Shown in pieces: positions 1 to 8,624 of a DNA stretch of 64,000 nt. The stretch is from CAYJBH01 sp964368625. GTDB lineage: Bacteria > Bacillota > Clostridia > Oscillospirales > Ruminococcaceae. Below the pieces are notes generated by a model. The model ran no database searches, was not told the origin of the DNA, and worked only from the letters and a program-made list of their open reading frames with translations. Made by a program: the position numbers and the translations under genes. The first letter of the stretch is position 1. Each line of letters opens with the position of its first letter. The stretch lies in contig CAYJBH010000002.1 in the NCBI GenBank assembly GCA_964368625.1, positions 1 to 64,000 on the forward strand, written 5' to 3'.

Positions 1-35
1 AAAGCAAACGAGTTATTGACAAACGTAAGATTTAG
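1..35 (+). CDS. Phenylacetate-CoA ligase (PaaK family), last codons only
   Basis: Reading from base 3, the window opens with SKRVIDKRKI followed by TAG at 33-35. A basic R-V-x-D-x-R-K end is typical of PaaK-type phenylacetate-CoA ligases (inference from memory of the family). These AMP-forming enzymes are very often followed directly by an ACT-domain protein, and one starts 16 nt later. With only ten residues visible, the assignment rests mainly on this neighbourhood. Confidence 0.45.
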   Translation, partial: SKRVIDKRKI

Positions 36-50
36 TAAAGGAGTATTATT

Positions 51-443
51 ATGCGGATAAAACAGATTTCGGTTTTTTTAGAGAATAATGTCGGCTCACT
101 TTTTGGACTTACCGAGGTACTTTCGAAAGAAAATGTCGATATGCTTTCCTTAAATATTGCCGATACCGAGGATTACGGAGTAGCAAGGATATTAGTTGAT
201 GAGCCGGAAAAGGTTTGTGAAATGCTAACAACGCAAGGCTTCACTGTTCGTGATACCGATGTTTTGTTAATAACCGGTAAGAATACACCCGGAATTTTAC
301 ACAATTCATTATCGATATTGAAGGAAAACGGCATTAATATCGAATACACATATGTATTTGCATATGGTGGAGTTGCTAATATGATTTTTAGGGTTGACGA
401 TATTGATGTAGCTGAAAAGCTGTTTAAAAGCGATATAGATTAA
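51..443 (+). CDS. Tandem ACT-domain protein
   Basis: A 130-residue protein with two ACT-type beta-alpha-beta units, about residues 4-66 and 71-130. It opens MRIKQISVFLENN, and the second unit contains LHNSLSILKENGINIEY, both typical of ligand-binding ACT domains that sense amino acids or related small molecules. No catalytic domain is attached, so it is likely a free-standing regulatory or binding subunit. In Clostridia such proteins commonly sit directly after a PaaK-type phenylacetate-CoA ligase, which fits the preceding stop. AAAGGAG at 37-43, 7 nt ahead of ATG, supports the start. The ligand cannot be read from sequence. Whether it belongs with the polysaccharide genes that follow is doubtful. 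Confidence 0.85.
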   Translation: MRIKQISVFLENNVGSLFGLTEVLSKENVDMLSLNIADTEDYGVARILVDEPEKVCEMLTTQGFTVRDTDVLLITGKNTPGILHNSLSILKENGINIEYTYVFAYGGVANMIFRVDDIDVAEKLFKSDID

Positions 444-487
444 GAGTAAAATCTAAATAACTTATTTAACTTTATAGGATGTATTAT

Positions 488-1495
488 ATGTTTAAAGATA
501 AGACCTTGCTTATTACAGGCGGAACAGGAAGCTTCGGTAACACAGTATTAAAACATTTTTTAGACAGCGATATAGGTGAGATACGCATTTTCAGCCGAGA
601 TGAAAAGAAACAGGATGATATGCGTAAGGCAATAAATAATAGCAAGGTAAAGTTTTACATCGGTGATGTTCGTAATCCAAAGAGCATCTCTAATGCTATG
701 TATGGAGTGGATTATGTATTTCATGCAGCGGCATTAAAACAGGTGCCTTCTTGCGAATTTTTCCCTATGGAGGCTGTTGAAACAAACGTTATCGGCACAA
801 AAAATGTTTTAGATGCTGCAGTAAACTCTGATGTAAAAAAGGTTATCTGCCTCTCTACAGATAAAGCTGCATATCCTATTAATGCAATGGGAATATCTAA
901 GGCTATGATGGAAAAGGTAGCGATAGCAAAAAGTAGAATGCCTGAGGCTGTCGACACCACCATTTGTTGTACGCGTTACGGAAATGTAATGGCTAGCAGA
1001 GGGAGTGTTATTCCTCTTTTTATTGAACAAATTCGCGCAGGTAAACCTATAACGATTACCGATCCGGGCATGACCCGCTTTTTAATGAGCCTGGATGAAG
1101 CTGTTGATCTTGTTGTTTTTGCGTTTCAAAATGGATCTACAGGAGATCTATTTGTTCAAAAGAGCCCGGCCTGTACTATTGAGGTACTTGCTAAGGCAGT
1201 AATGACTTTGTTTGGTGAGACCGACATAAAGATTATCGGTTCAAGACATGGTGAAAAGTTATATGAAACCCTTCTAACCAAGGAGGAAAAAGCAAACTGC
1301 ACAGATCTTCAAAATTATTTTAAAGTTGCTGCCGATAGCCGCGATCTTAACTACGAACAGTATTATGAAGAAGGGTTGCAACAGCCTATAGTTATAGAAG
1401 AGTATACCAGCCATAATACTGAGAGATTAACGGTAGAACAGGTTGTTGATAAGCTAATGCAACTTTCATATATCCGCGAGGAGCTTGCAAAATGA
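488..1495 (+). CDS. capE: UDP-GlcNAc 4,6-dehydratase/5-epimerase, CapE/FnlA family
   Basis: Soluble extended-SDR enzyme of 335 residues that starts UDP-L-FucNAc synthesis from UDP-GlcNAc by dehydration and C5 epimerisation. It has a Rossmann glycine motif, GGTGSFG, near residue 11, and the family segment STDKAAYPINAMGISK, where Met replaces the usual SDR Tyr in the MxxxK pair. Length is normal. An ATG at 479 is in frame, but the purine-rich AGGA lies at 476-479, so that ATG overlaps its own Shine-Dalgarno; the ATG at 488 has correct spacing and gives the family's usual N-terminus MFKDKTLLITGG. The stop overlaps the capF start (ATGA). CapE, CapF and CapG act in sequence and all three are present. 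Confidence 0.92.
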   Translation: MFKDKTLLITGGTGSFGNTVLKHFLDSDIGEIRIFSRDEKKQDDMRKAINNSKVKFYIGDVRNPKSISNAMYGVDYVFHAAALKQVPSCEFFPMEAVETNVIGTKNVLDAAVNSDVKKVICLSTDKAAYPINAMGISKAMMEKVAIAKSRMPEAVDTTICCTRYGNVMASRGSVIPLFIEQIRAGKPITITDPGMTRFLMSLDEAVDLVVFAFQNGSTGDLFVQKSPACTIEVLAKAVMTLFGETDIKIIGSRHGEKLYETLLTKEEKANCTDLQNYFKVAADSRDLNYEQYYEEGLQQPIVIEEYTSHNTERLTVEQVVDKLMQLSYIREELAK

Positions 1496-2613
1496 CTGAA
1501 AAGCATATATTGATCACCGGTTCCGAAGGTTTTATAGGAAAAAACTTATCGGCAGAATTGAGAAATAGGGGCTACAAAAACATTCTTCTTTTTGATATTC
1601 ATAGCACCGATGAAGAGCTAGATTTGTACTGCGAAAAAGCCGAATTTATCTTTCATCTTGCCGGAATTAATAGGCCTAAAAATGTAGAAGAGTTTTATAG
1701 TGGTAATACTGCTTTTACCGAAAAATTGTTATCTGTTTTATCTTCTAAGGGTAACAAGTCTCCTTTCGTTGTAACAAGTAGCATTCAGGCTGAACTTGAC
1801 AATGATTACGGAAAAAGCAAGGCCTTGGCCGAAAAGGCAATCTATGATTACGGAAATAGCAACAATGTTCCTGTTCGTATTTTTAGACTGGTTGGCGTAT
1901 TTGGAAAATGGTGTCGCCCAAACTATAACAGTGTTGTTGCAACCTTTTGCCACAATATAGCTAATAATCTTCCCATTGAAATCAGCAATCCAGATGCTAT
2001 AGTAACCTTGTGTTATATCGATGATGTTGTTAAAACCTTAATTTCTTTGCTTGAGAGTGACGTTTCAACGTCAAGCGATATTCCTTTACACGTTGAACCC
2101 AGCTATAAAATCACCTTAAACGAATTGTCAAAACTAATTAATTCGTTTAAAATGAGTCGTGAAAATGTTTTTGTTCCAAATATAAAGAGTGAATTTTCAT
2201 CTAAGCTTTACGGAACATACACCTCATACCTCCCAACCACTGAGTTTGCTTATCAACTAAAAAACAACGTAGATAATAGAGGGCATCTTTCTGAATTTTT
2301 AAAAGAGTCTGATTTTGGACAGTTATTTGTTAGCACAACGAAACCGGGAATAACCAGAGGCAACCATTGGCATCATACCAAGACTGAAAAGTTTTTTGTT
2401 GTTTATGGAGAAGCATTAATAAAAATTAGAAACCTTGATAGCTCTCAAATAACTGAGTTTACCGTTAACGGTGAATCTCCTACTGTTGTTGATATACCAA
2501 CAGGTTATACACACAATATCACCAATATTGGTAGCGGTGATCTTGTTACGTTATTCTGGAGTAGCGAGGTATTTAATCCGCAAAATACAGATACATACTT
2601 TTTGGAGGTTTAA
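1492..2613 (+). CDS. capF: Bifunctional SDR-cupin reductase of UDP-L-FucNAc synthesis, CapF/FnlB family
   Basis: Protein of 373 residues with two domains. The N-terminal SDR part (about 1-245) has GSEGFIGKN near residue 10 and binds NAD(P). The C-terminal cupin (about 265-373) carries the metal-binding run GNHWHHTKTEKF. In CapF the cupin epimerises C3 of the 4-keto intermediate and the SDR reduces C4, yielding UDP-2-acetamido-2,6-dideoxy-L-talose, the substrate of CapG (known for the family). Domain order and length match CapF. It overlaps capE by 4 nt (ATGA) and is separated from capG by one base, so the three are surely co-transcribed and probably translationally coupled. Confidence 0.92.
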   Translation: MTEKHILITGSEGFIGKNLSAELRNRGYKNILLFDIHSTDEELDLYCEKAEFIFHLAGINRPKNVEEFYSGNTAFTEKLLSVLSSKGNKSPFVVTSSIQAELDNDYGKSKALAEKAIYDYGNSNNVPVRIFRLVGVFGKWCRPNYNSVVATFCHNIANNLPIEISNPDAIVTLCYIDDVVKTLISLLESDVSTSSDIPLHVEPSYKITLNELSKLINSFKMSRENVFVPNIKSEFSSKLYGTYTSYLPTTEFAYQLKNNVDNRGHLSEFLKESDFGQLFVSTTKPGITRGNHWHHTKTEKFFVVYGEALIKIRNLDSSQITEFTVNGESPTVVDIPTGYTHNITNIGSGDLVTLFWSSEVFNPQNTDTYFLEV

Positions 2614-2614
2614 G

Positions 2615-3745
2615 ATGCAAAAACTAAGGTTGATGACCGTAGTTGGAACAAGGCCGGAGATTATCCGACTTGCCGAGGTAATCAAATGCTGTGATCGCTA
2701 TTTTGATCATAAGTTGGTTCATACCGGACAAAATTACGACTATACCTTAAATGATATTTTTTTTGAGGAACTAGAGTTAAAACAACCTGACTATTTTCTT
2801 GAAAGTGTTGGTGCTGACCTTGGTGAAACTGTTGGTAACATCATATCAAAAAGTTATAAATTATTAAAAGAGCATATGCCTGATGCACTTCTTGTTCTTG
2901 GGGATACCAATTCTTGTCTATGCGCTATATCTGCAAAGCGACTTAAAATACCGGTATTTCACATGGAGGCGGGAAATCGTTGTTTCGACGAAAATCTTCC
3001 TGAAGAGATTAATCGCCGCATAGTAGACCACATTGCTGATGTTAATCTACCTTACACCGAACATTCAAGAAGATATCTTCTTTCTGAAGGTATACCTAAA
3101 AATCGTATTTTTGTTACCGGTTCACCTATGCGAGAGGTTATTGAAAAATACCGAAACAAGATTGATTCTAGTGACGCTCTTACTAGGCTTAACCTAACCG
3201 AAGGCAAATATTTTCTAGTTTCCGCACATCGAGAAGAAAATCTTGATATAGAACACAAATTTCTTGCTCTTATGCAGAGCCTAAATATTTTAGCTGAAGA
3301 ATACGGGTTGCCAATTATATATTCTACACACCCACGTAGCCGTAAAAAGTTGGAACAAAGCGGTTTTAAGTTTAACAGCTTAGTTACTAATTTACCACCG
3401 TTTGGATTTTTTGATTACAATAGATTGCAGAAGGGTGCATTATGCGTATTGTCTGACTCCGGAACCTTACCTGAAGAATCTGCAATGCTAGATTTTTGCG
3501 GTGTATCTTTGCGAAACTCAACCGAAAGGCCTGAAGTATTAGACAAAGGAACCGTTGTTATTGGCGGTGTTACTTCTGATGATGTTTTGTCTGCGGTTAA
3601 TCTTGCAATCTCGATGCATAGGAATAATGAACCGGTGGTGGTAGCACCAGACTATATAGATTCTAATGTCTCGATTAAGGTCGTTAAAGTAATACAGAGT
3701 TATACTAAAATAGTAAATGAGTTTGTATGGCGAAAAACTCAGTAA
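2615..3745 (+). CDS. capG: UDP-N-acetylglucosamine 2-epimerase-type enzyme, CapG/FnlC (WecB family)
   Basis: A 376-residue member of the WecB epimerase family, with VGTRPEIIRLAEVIK at the N-terminus, HTGQNYDYTLND, and the C-terminal SDSGTLPEESA stretch that contacts UDP. Placed right after capE and capF, it most likely converts UDP-L-PneNAc (talo form) into UDP-L-FucNAc rather than acting on UDP-GlcNAc; this is inferred from gene order. The open frame reaches upstream into capF, but GGAGG at 2604-2608 and the ATG at 2615 define the start and restore the usual N-terminus. Its last 19 nt overlap the glycosyltransferase gene. Confidence 0.9.
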   Translation: MQKLRLMTVVGTRPEIIRLAEVIKCCDRYFDHKLVHTGQNYDYTLNDIFFEELELKQPDYFLESVGADLGETVGNIISKSYKLLKEHMPDALLVLGDTNSCLCAISAKRLKIPVFHMEAGNRCFDENLPEEINRRIVDHIADVNLPYTEHSRRYLLSEGIPKNRIFVTGSPMREVIEKYRNKIDSSDALTRLNLTEGKYFLVSAHREENLDIEHKFLALMQSLNILAEEYGLPIIYSTHPRSRKKLEQSGFKFNSLVTNLPPFGFFDYNRLQKGALCVLSDSGTLPEESAMLDFCGVSLRNSTERPEVLDKGTVVIGGVTSDDVLSAVNLAISMHRNNEPVVVAPDYIDSNVSIKVVKVIQSYTKIVNEFVWRKTQ

Positions 3746-4944
3746 AGCGTTTGCTGGTAATATGCCAGCACTACTGGCCGGAAGATTTTCGGATAAACGA
3801 TATTGTGGCCGGCTTTGTTGATAGTGGGGTAGAGGTAGAGGTTTTATGCGGTATACCAAACTATCCTTTTGGCAGTTATTTTGATGGTTATGGTATTTTT
3901 AAAAACCGAAAGCAGATAAAAGAAGGTGTTAAAATCTACAGAACTATAGAAGTTCCACGTGGTAAAAGTTCTCTTGGGATACTAGTAAACTACATATCAT
4001 ACCCATTTTTTGCCAGCTTTAGCATGTTGGGCCTTTTAAGTAGAAGATATGATAGCGTATTAAGCTACGAGACTTCGCCTGTTTTAATGATTTTTCCGGC
4101 AATACTATTTTCAAAGCTTAAGAAACTACCACTTTACAGCTATGTTTTGGATCTCTGGCCTGAGAATCTTTACTCGGTTTTGCCTATAAAAAATGCTTTT
4201 TTGCGATCAGTTGCAAAAAATGTGTCGAATTGGCACTATCGTCATGGTGGAAAACTTATGGCTTTGTCTCAGGGAATGAAGGATAGATTATTTGAGGTTA
4301 CAGGTAAAACAGATATAGCTATCTTCCCACAATACTGTGAAGACATTTATGCATTAAACTCTAAACCCAAAGCAGAAAAAGATAAAACTTTTAAGATTAT
4401 GTTTGCCGGTAACTTTAGTCCGGCACAGGGCCTTGAAATACTTGTAGAGGTGGCAAAACTTTGTGTAAGAGATGCTGTTGAGAATGTTAAGTTCTTAATG
4501 TATGGAGACGGTATGAGCTACCAAGACATAAGGTCCAGTGTTGAATCTCAGGAATTAGATAAATATTTTAGCTTTTACGGAAGAGTTTCCCAATCCGAGA
4601 TAATTGAGGCTTCCAACAACGCAGATGCTATGTTTATTTCTCTTGTAGATACAGCGTTGTTAGATTTAACGGTACCGGCAAAGCTATCATCTTGTATGGC
4701 AATGTGTCGACCGGTTTTATGTAGCCTTTCCGGCGCCGGAGAAGAAGCCGTATTGCAAGCCGATTGTGGTTTTTGTAGTAAGCCGGGAAATGTTAATATG
4801 CTGTATCATAACCTTTTAAAGCTAATTTCTTGCGATCATAAAGAGTTAATCCGAATGTCGCAAAATGCAAAAAATTTTTATCAGAAAAATTTGAGCAGAG
4901 AAACGGTATTGCCCAGATTAATAAAACACGTTATGGAGAGTTAA
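3727..4944 (+). CDS. Glycosyltransferase family 4, WbuB-like L-FucNAc transferase
   Basis: A 405-residue GT-B fold enzyme. The start, RLLVICQHYWPEDFRIND, followed by GIPNYPFG, is the pattern of WbuB-type transferases, which follow fnlA-fnlB-fnlC in E. coli FucNAc O-antigen loci and are thought to add L-FucNAc. The C-terminal half has the UDP-binding region (MFAGNFSPAQGLE, then PAKLSSCMAMCRPV). It starts inside the end of capG with a poor Shine-Dalgarno, so translation is probably coupled to capG. The donor is inferred as UDP-L-FucNAc from the three genes before it; the acceptor is unknown. Confidence 0.85.
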   Translation: MAKNSVKRLLVICQHYWPEDFRINDIVAGFVDSGVEVEVLCGIPNYPFGSYFDGYGIFKNRKQIKEGVKIYRTIEVPRGKSSLGILVNYISYPFFASFSMLGLLSRRYDSVLSYETSPVLMIFPAILFSKLKKLPLYSYVLDLWPENLYSVLPIKNAFLRSVAKNVSNWHYRHGGKLMALSQGMKDRLFEVTGKTDIAIFPQYCEDIYALNSKPKAEKDKTFKIMFAGNFSPAQGLEILVEVAKLCVRDAVENVKFLMYGDGMSYQDIRSSVESQELDKYFSFYGRVSQSEIIEASNNADAMFISLVDTALLDLTVPAKLSSCMAMCRPVLCSLSGAGEEAVLQADCGFCSKPGNVNMLYHNLLKLISCDHKELIRMSQNAKNFYQKNLSRETVLPRLIKHVMES

Positions 4945-4945
4945 T

Positions 4946-5635
4946 TTGAAAATATTGGTTATTATTCCATGTTATAACGAGCAGGATAACATAGATAAGG
5001 TTATTAGAAACCTCAAGGCAACCAATTCTGATGTTGATTATGTAATCATAAATGACTGCTCTACCGATAATAGCAAGCAGGTATGCGAAAATAACAACTT
5101 AAACTATGTATCCTTTCCATTTAATCTTGGGATAGGGGGTTCTGTACAGTGTGGTTATCAGTATGCAGTAGAACGCGGATATGACATTGCGGTTCAGATG
5201 GACGGTGATGGGCAACATAACCCTGAGTACCTTATAGATATTTTAGAGCCCATATTGTCCGGCAAGGCTGATATGTGTATAGGAAGTAGATTCATCAACA
5301 AGGAAGGTTTTCAATCATCTAAGCTTAGGCGCCTTGGTATAGCAATTATTAGTTTAGTAATTTTAGCTTTAACAGGTAAACGTGTTAGGGATGTAACCAG
5401 CGGTTTTAGAGCTTGTAGCAAAAATTTGATTAACTTTTATTCTAAGGAATATGCTCAGGACTTTCCTGAGCCGGAAGCAATACTTTCGGCTGTTAAAAAT
5501 GGCTTTAAGGTTGTTGAGGTTCCTGTAGTTATGGAGGAGAGATTTGCCGGTATTTCCAGCATAAACGCCTTAAAATCTCCATATTTTATGGTTAAGGTTA
5601 TACTCTCGTTAATCGTTGGTTGGTTAAAATATTAA
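4946..5635 (+). CDS. Glycosyltransferase family 2, dolichyl/polyprenyl-phosphate sugar synthase type
   Basis: A 229-residue GT-A transferase with IIPCYNEQDNIDKVI at the N-terminus and the metal/nucleotide-binding QMDGDGQHN near residue 90, as in DPM1-like enzymes. Such enzymes load a sugar onto a polyprenyl phosphate carrier or transfer it to a lipid-linked glycan at the inner membrane face. The C-terminus ends in a hydrophobic stretch (VKVILSLIVGWLKY) that may touch the membrane. The start is TTG at 4946, preceded by GGAGAG at 4935-4940 inside the end of the previous gene. The next gene is a DUF2304 protein, a very common partner of this GT2 type. Confidence 0.88.
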   Translation: MKILVIIPCYNEQDNIDKVIRNLKATNSDVDYVIINDCSTDNSKQVCENNNLNYVSFPFNLGIGGSVQCGYQYAVERGYDIAVQMDGDGQHNPEYLIDILEPILSGKADMCIGSRFINKEGFQSSKLRRLGIAIISLVILALTGKRVRDVTSGFRACSKNLINFYSKEYAQDFPEPEAILSAVKNGFKVVEVPVVMEERFAGISSINALKSPYFMVKVILSLIVGWLKY

Positions 5636-5653
5636 TCTTGAAAGGATAGTTTA

Positions 5654-6028
5654 ATGCAGGAGATTACGCTACAGATTGCCCTCACGGCAGGTGTTCTTTT
5701 CTATATTGCAATTATATTTTTTGCACTAAAGAAGGGAAAACTGGCGGTAAAATATGCTATAATATGGTTGTTGTCAGGACTAGCTCTATTAATCTTCAGC
5801 CTTGCTCCGTATACAGTACTGGTGCTTGGTGATATATTTAGGGTAATAAATCCTGTTAACTTTGTGTTTTTGCTTGTTTTCCTATTTTTAATATTTAATA
5901 CACTTGCACTTACCGCAATAGTTTCAGGTTTTAACACAAAAATTACGAAATTAAATCAATCTACAGCTCTTCTTGAAAAGCGTATTCGCGAATTAGAAAG
6001 GAACGTTAACTCTACAGATGAACTTTAA
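5654..6028 (+). CDS. DUF2304 membrane protein, partner of the GT2 enzyme
   Basis: A 124-residue protein with three hydrophobic segments (about 7-25, 33-52 and 64-88) followed by a charged helix (about 95-124) likely to form a coiled coil. This is the DUF2304 pattern: short membrane proteins found next to DPM1-like GT2 genes, probably acting as a membrane tether or accessory for the transferase (inferred from recurrent pairing; biochemical role not established). AAAGGA at 5641-5646 gives a good start. Its end overlaps the MBOAT gene by 11 nt. Confidence 0.8.
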   Translation: MQEITLQIALTAGVLFYIAIIFFALKKGKLAVKYAIIWLLSGLALLIFSLAPYTVLVLGDIFRVINPVNFVFLLVFLFLIFNTLALTAIVSGFNTKITKLNQSTALLEKRIRELERNVNSTDEL

Positions 6029-7487
6029 CAGCACTACTTTTTTAATGTTCTTTCCGGTTGTTTGCCTACTTTACTTTTTAGTTCCTGGTAGGGTGAAGAA
6101 CCTTTGGTTACTTATGGCTAGTTACTATTTCTATATGCAATGGAACGCCGGATATGCACTGCTAATTTTTTTCTCTACCATCTCTACCTACCTTACCGCG
6201 TTTTTTATAGAGAAGGGTGAAAAACCATTGTTTAGAAAGGTTGCTCTAGGTATTAACCTGAGTGTTAACCTTATTATTCTGTTTTTATTTAAATATTATA
6301 ACTTTTTTAACGAGAGCATTGGTGAACTTGTTGAGTCGTTTGGGTTTAGCTATAGTATACCGGAGTTCTCTTTACTATTGCCGGTTGGTATTAGCTTTTA
6401 CACCTTTCAAGCCCTAGGGTACTCTATCGACGTTTATCGTAAAGATTTAGAACACGAAAAAAGTTTTGTTGACTATGCACTTTTTGTTAGCTTTTTCCCA
6501 CAGTTAGTTGCAGGCCCTATTGAGCGTGCTAAGAACCTGCTCCCACAATTTAAAAGCCACAATATTTTCGACTACAAAAGAGTTAGAACCGGGCTTTCTC
6601 AGATGCTAGTAGGTTTTGTTAAGAAGGTTGTAGTTGCTGATAGCCTTGGGCAAATTGTTTCTATTGTTTTTAAATCTCCCGAAGAATTCGAAGGTTTTTC
6701 TTTGCTTATTGCTGCCATTATGTTTACTCTTCAAATTTATTTTGATTTTTCAGGTTATTCCGATATCGCAATTGGCGCCGCAAAGGTTCTCGGCTTTACA
6801 TTGATGCAAAACTTTAATAACCCATACTTTGCAATCTCTTTTAAGGATTATTGGAGTAGATGGCATATATCACTTTCTACCTGGTTTAAGGATTATCTGT
6901 ATATACCACTTGGCGGTAACAGAAAAGGGGTGGTACGCAACTATTTAAACCTATTAGTCACCTTTGTCGTTTCCGGTATCTGGCACGGAGCGAACTTTAC
7001 ATTTATTGTGTGGGGATTATTGCATGGAATTTACCAAATCATAGAGCGCATAACAAAACCCCTTCGGGATAGCTTTTACCGCATTACAAAAATATCACCG
7101 AGATTCTTTATTATTCCATTATTAAAATGGGCAGTAGTTTTCTCTATGGTGGTTATATCATATGTGTTTTTTGTTTCACCTACTATTGAAACAGCGTTTT
7201 TCGTTATTCTAAATATGTTTAATGAATTTACTGCTCATGTAACTAACCCAGAGCTAATGATTAATGCCCTTATTTCCCTAAATTTTTATGATTATATGGC
7301 TGCCGGTGTTGCGATTACAGCTGGGTGTGTTCTATTATTTGAAAGACTTTCAGGCGCTACCCCTTTTAGTGATAGAGTTAGTAGGGCACCGTTTATTATA
7401 CGATGGCCTTTCTATTATATTTGCCTGTTAACCGTACTCTTTTTTGGAGAATTTGGTGAATCGCCGTTTATTTATTTTGCATTTTAA
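6018..7487 (+). CDS. MBOAT family membrane O-acyltransferase (AlgI/DltB-like)
   Basis: A 489-residue polytopic membrane protein with about 11-12 hydrophobic segments. MBOAT hallmarks are visible: LPVGISFYTFQALGYSID near 120, RWHISLSTWFKDYLY near 280, and the invariant His in SGIWHGANFTFIVWG near 325. Proteins of this kind pass an acyl group, usually acetyl, across the membrane to decorate glycans or wall polymers. The neighbour downstream is an SGNH-like membrane-anchored protein, the usual second half of such systems (compare AlgI/AlgJ/AlgX, DltB/DltD, PatA/PatB). It therefore probably O-acylates the polysaccharide made by this locus. It overlaps the DUF2304 gene; the Shine-Dalgarno is weak, suggesting coupling. 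Confidence 0.92.
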   Translation: MNFNSTTFLMFFPVVCLLYFLVPGRVKNLWLLMASYYFYMQWNAGYALLIFFSTISTYLTAFFIEKGEKPLFRKVALGINLSVNLIILFLFKYYNFFNESIGELVESFGFSYSIPEFSLLLPVGISFYTFQALGYSIDVYRKDLEHEKSFVDYALFVSFFPQLVAGPIERAKNLLPQFKSHNIFDYKRVRTGLSQMLVGFVKKVVVADSLGQIVSIVFKSPEEFEGFSLLIAAIMFTLQIYFDFSGYSDIAIGAAKVLGFTLMQNFNNPYFAISFKDYWSRWHISLSTWFKDYLYIPLGGNRKGVVRNYLNLLVTFVVSGIWHGANFTFIVWGLLHGIYQIIERITKPLRDSFYRITKISPRFFIIPLLKWAVVFSMVVISYVFFVSPTIETAFFVILNMFNEFTAHVTNPELMINALISLNFYDYMAAGVAITAGCVLLFERLSGATPFSDRVSRAPFIIRWPFYYICLLTVLFFGEFGESPFIYFAF

Positions 7488-7499
7488 AGGAGACAGCCT

Positions 7500-8624
7500 A
7501 TGAAGGCAACCTTAAAATCAATACCTTTTATGATAATAATGCTGCTAAAAGCATTATTGTTTGCACCCATACTTTTTTTTATAATATGGTTTAACTACAC
7601 TGTTGATCCTTCAGCACTCTTTCACGGGGATAAATATGAGCTTGGGATAGCGTTAGCTCTGCTGGACGGCTTTTCTATATTGCAATATGAAAAGCTTGAT
7701 GAGCGCCAAATTAACTCTCTACACATTGCAAATTCAGAAGAACCTATGTCTGTTGCTGTTATAGGATCATCAAGAGGACTGCAGCTAGGAGAGGATTTAA
7801 TAGAAAATCGACCTTTTTATAACTACGGAATGGTATCAGCTGCATTTATAGATTACTGCAATATATTCTATACAATGGTAAAGGAAGATAGAGTACCTGA
7901 AAACACGATAATAGTTTTAGATCCGTGGATTTTTTATTCAGGACCTGATTATACCGATCATCGTTCAGACATCGAGCTTTACCAAGAATTTTTATCTTTA
8001 GGGCTTGGCATGGAAAGCAGCTATGTTCCTCCGGATAACACCGAGAATTATCAAGCCCTCTATCTGCCCAGCCATTTTCAGGCTTCTGTAAGGTATTACC
8101 TTAAGGAACGAGATTTAGTTGAAAAGCCACAGATAGTTAGTGGTGACCTTATGCACTTTTCAACCGAACTTAAAAAATATGACGGAACAATTGTTTACAG
8201 CGAATGGTTCCGTAACCGAACACAGGATGAAATTGATTTCGATGCCCTTTCACTGGCTAATATTGAATCCTCCTCTGTTCATGCATTTGGAGAACTTCAA
8301 AAGGATGATTTAGAGGTTTTTACTAAATTTATTGAATATATTCTTTCCACCGAAACAAACCTTATATTTATGTTGACGCCTTACCACCCTATAGTCTATG
8401 ATAAAGAGGAGGAATTGATCGAGGTGCGACCGGGAATGTTTCAGGTTGAAGATTATGTTAACATGATTGCAAACGAATATGATATCCCACTTATCGGTTC
8501 CTACGATCCGGAAAAAGTAGGATGTGACAATACTGACTTCTACGACCACATACATGTAACTGCCGATGGAATTTCAAATTTTATTGAGCCGTTGCTTAAC
8601 GAATTAGAGAGTGATAATGAGTAA
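7500..8624 (+). CDS. Membrane-anchored SGNH-like acyltransferase partner of MBOAT
   Basis: A 374-residue protein with one N-terminal signal anchor (about 9-32) and an extracytoplasmic domain. SGNH-type landmarks are present: VIGSSRG with the putative nucleophile Ser at 90-91, and DHIH at 349-352, which supplies a D-x-x-H catalytic pair near the C-terminus. This layout parallels DltD and AlgJ/AlgX, which take an acyl group from an MBOAT protein and place it on a polymer. No named family can be assigned with certainty. AAAGGAG at 7487-7493 sets the start. It overlaps the next gene by a few bases. A role as the final acetyl (or other acyl) transferase is inferred from the pairing. Confidence 0.7.
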   Translation: MKATLKSIPFMIIMLLKALLFAPILFFIIWFNYTVDPSALFHGDKYELGIALALLDGFSILQYEKLDERQINSLHIANSEEPMSVAVIGSSRGLQLGEDLIENRPFYNYGMVSAAFIDYCNIFYTMVKEDRVPENTIIVLDPWIFYSGPDYTDHRSDIELYQEFLSLGLGMESSYVPPDNTENYQALYLPSHFQASVRYYLKERDLVEKPQIVSGDLMHFSTELKKYDGTIVYSEWFRNRTQDEIDFDALSLANIESSSVHAFGELQKDDLEVFTKFIEYILSTETNLIFMLTPYHPIVYDKEEELIEVRPGMFQVEDYVNMIANEYDIPLIGSYDPEKVGCDNTDFYDHIHVTADGISNFIEPLLNELESDNE

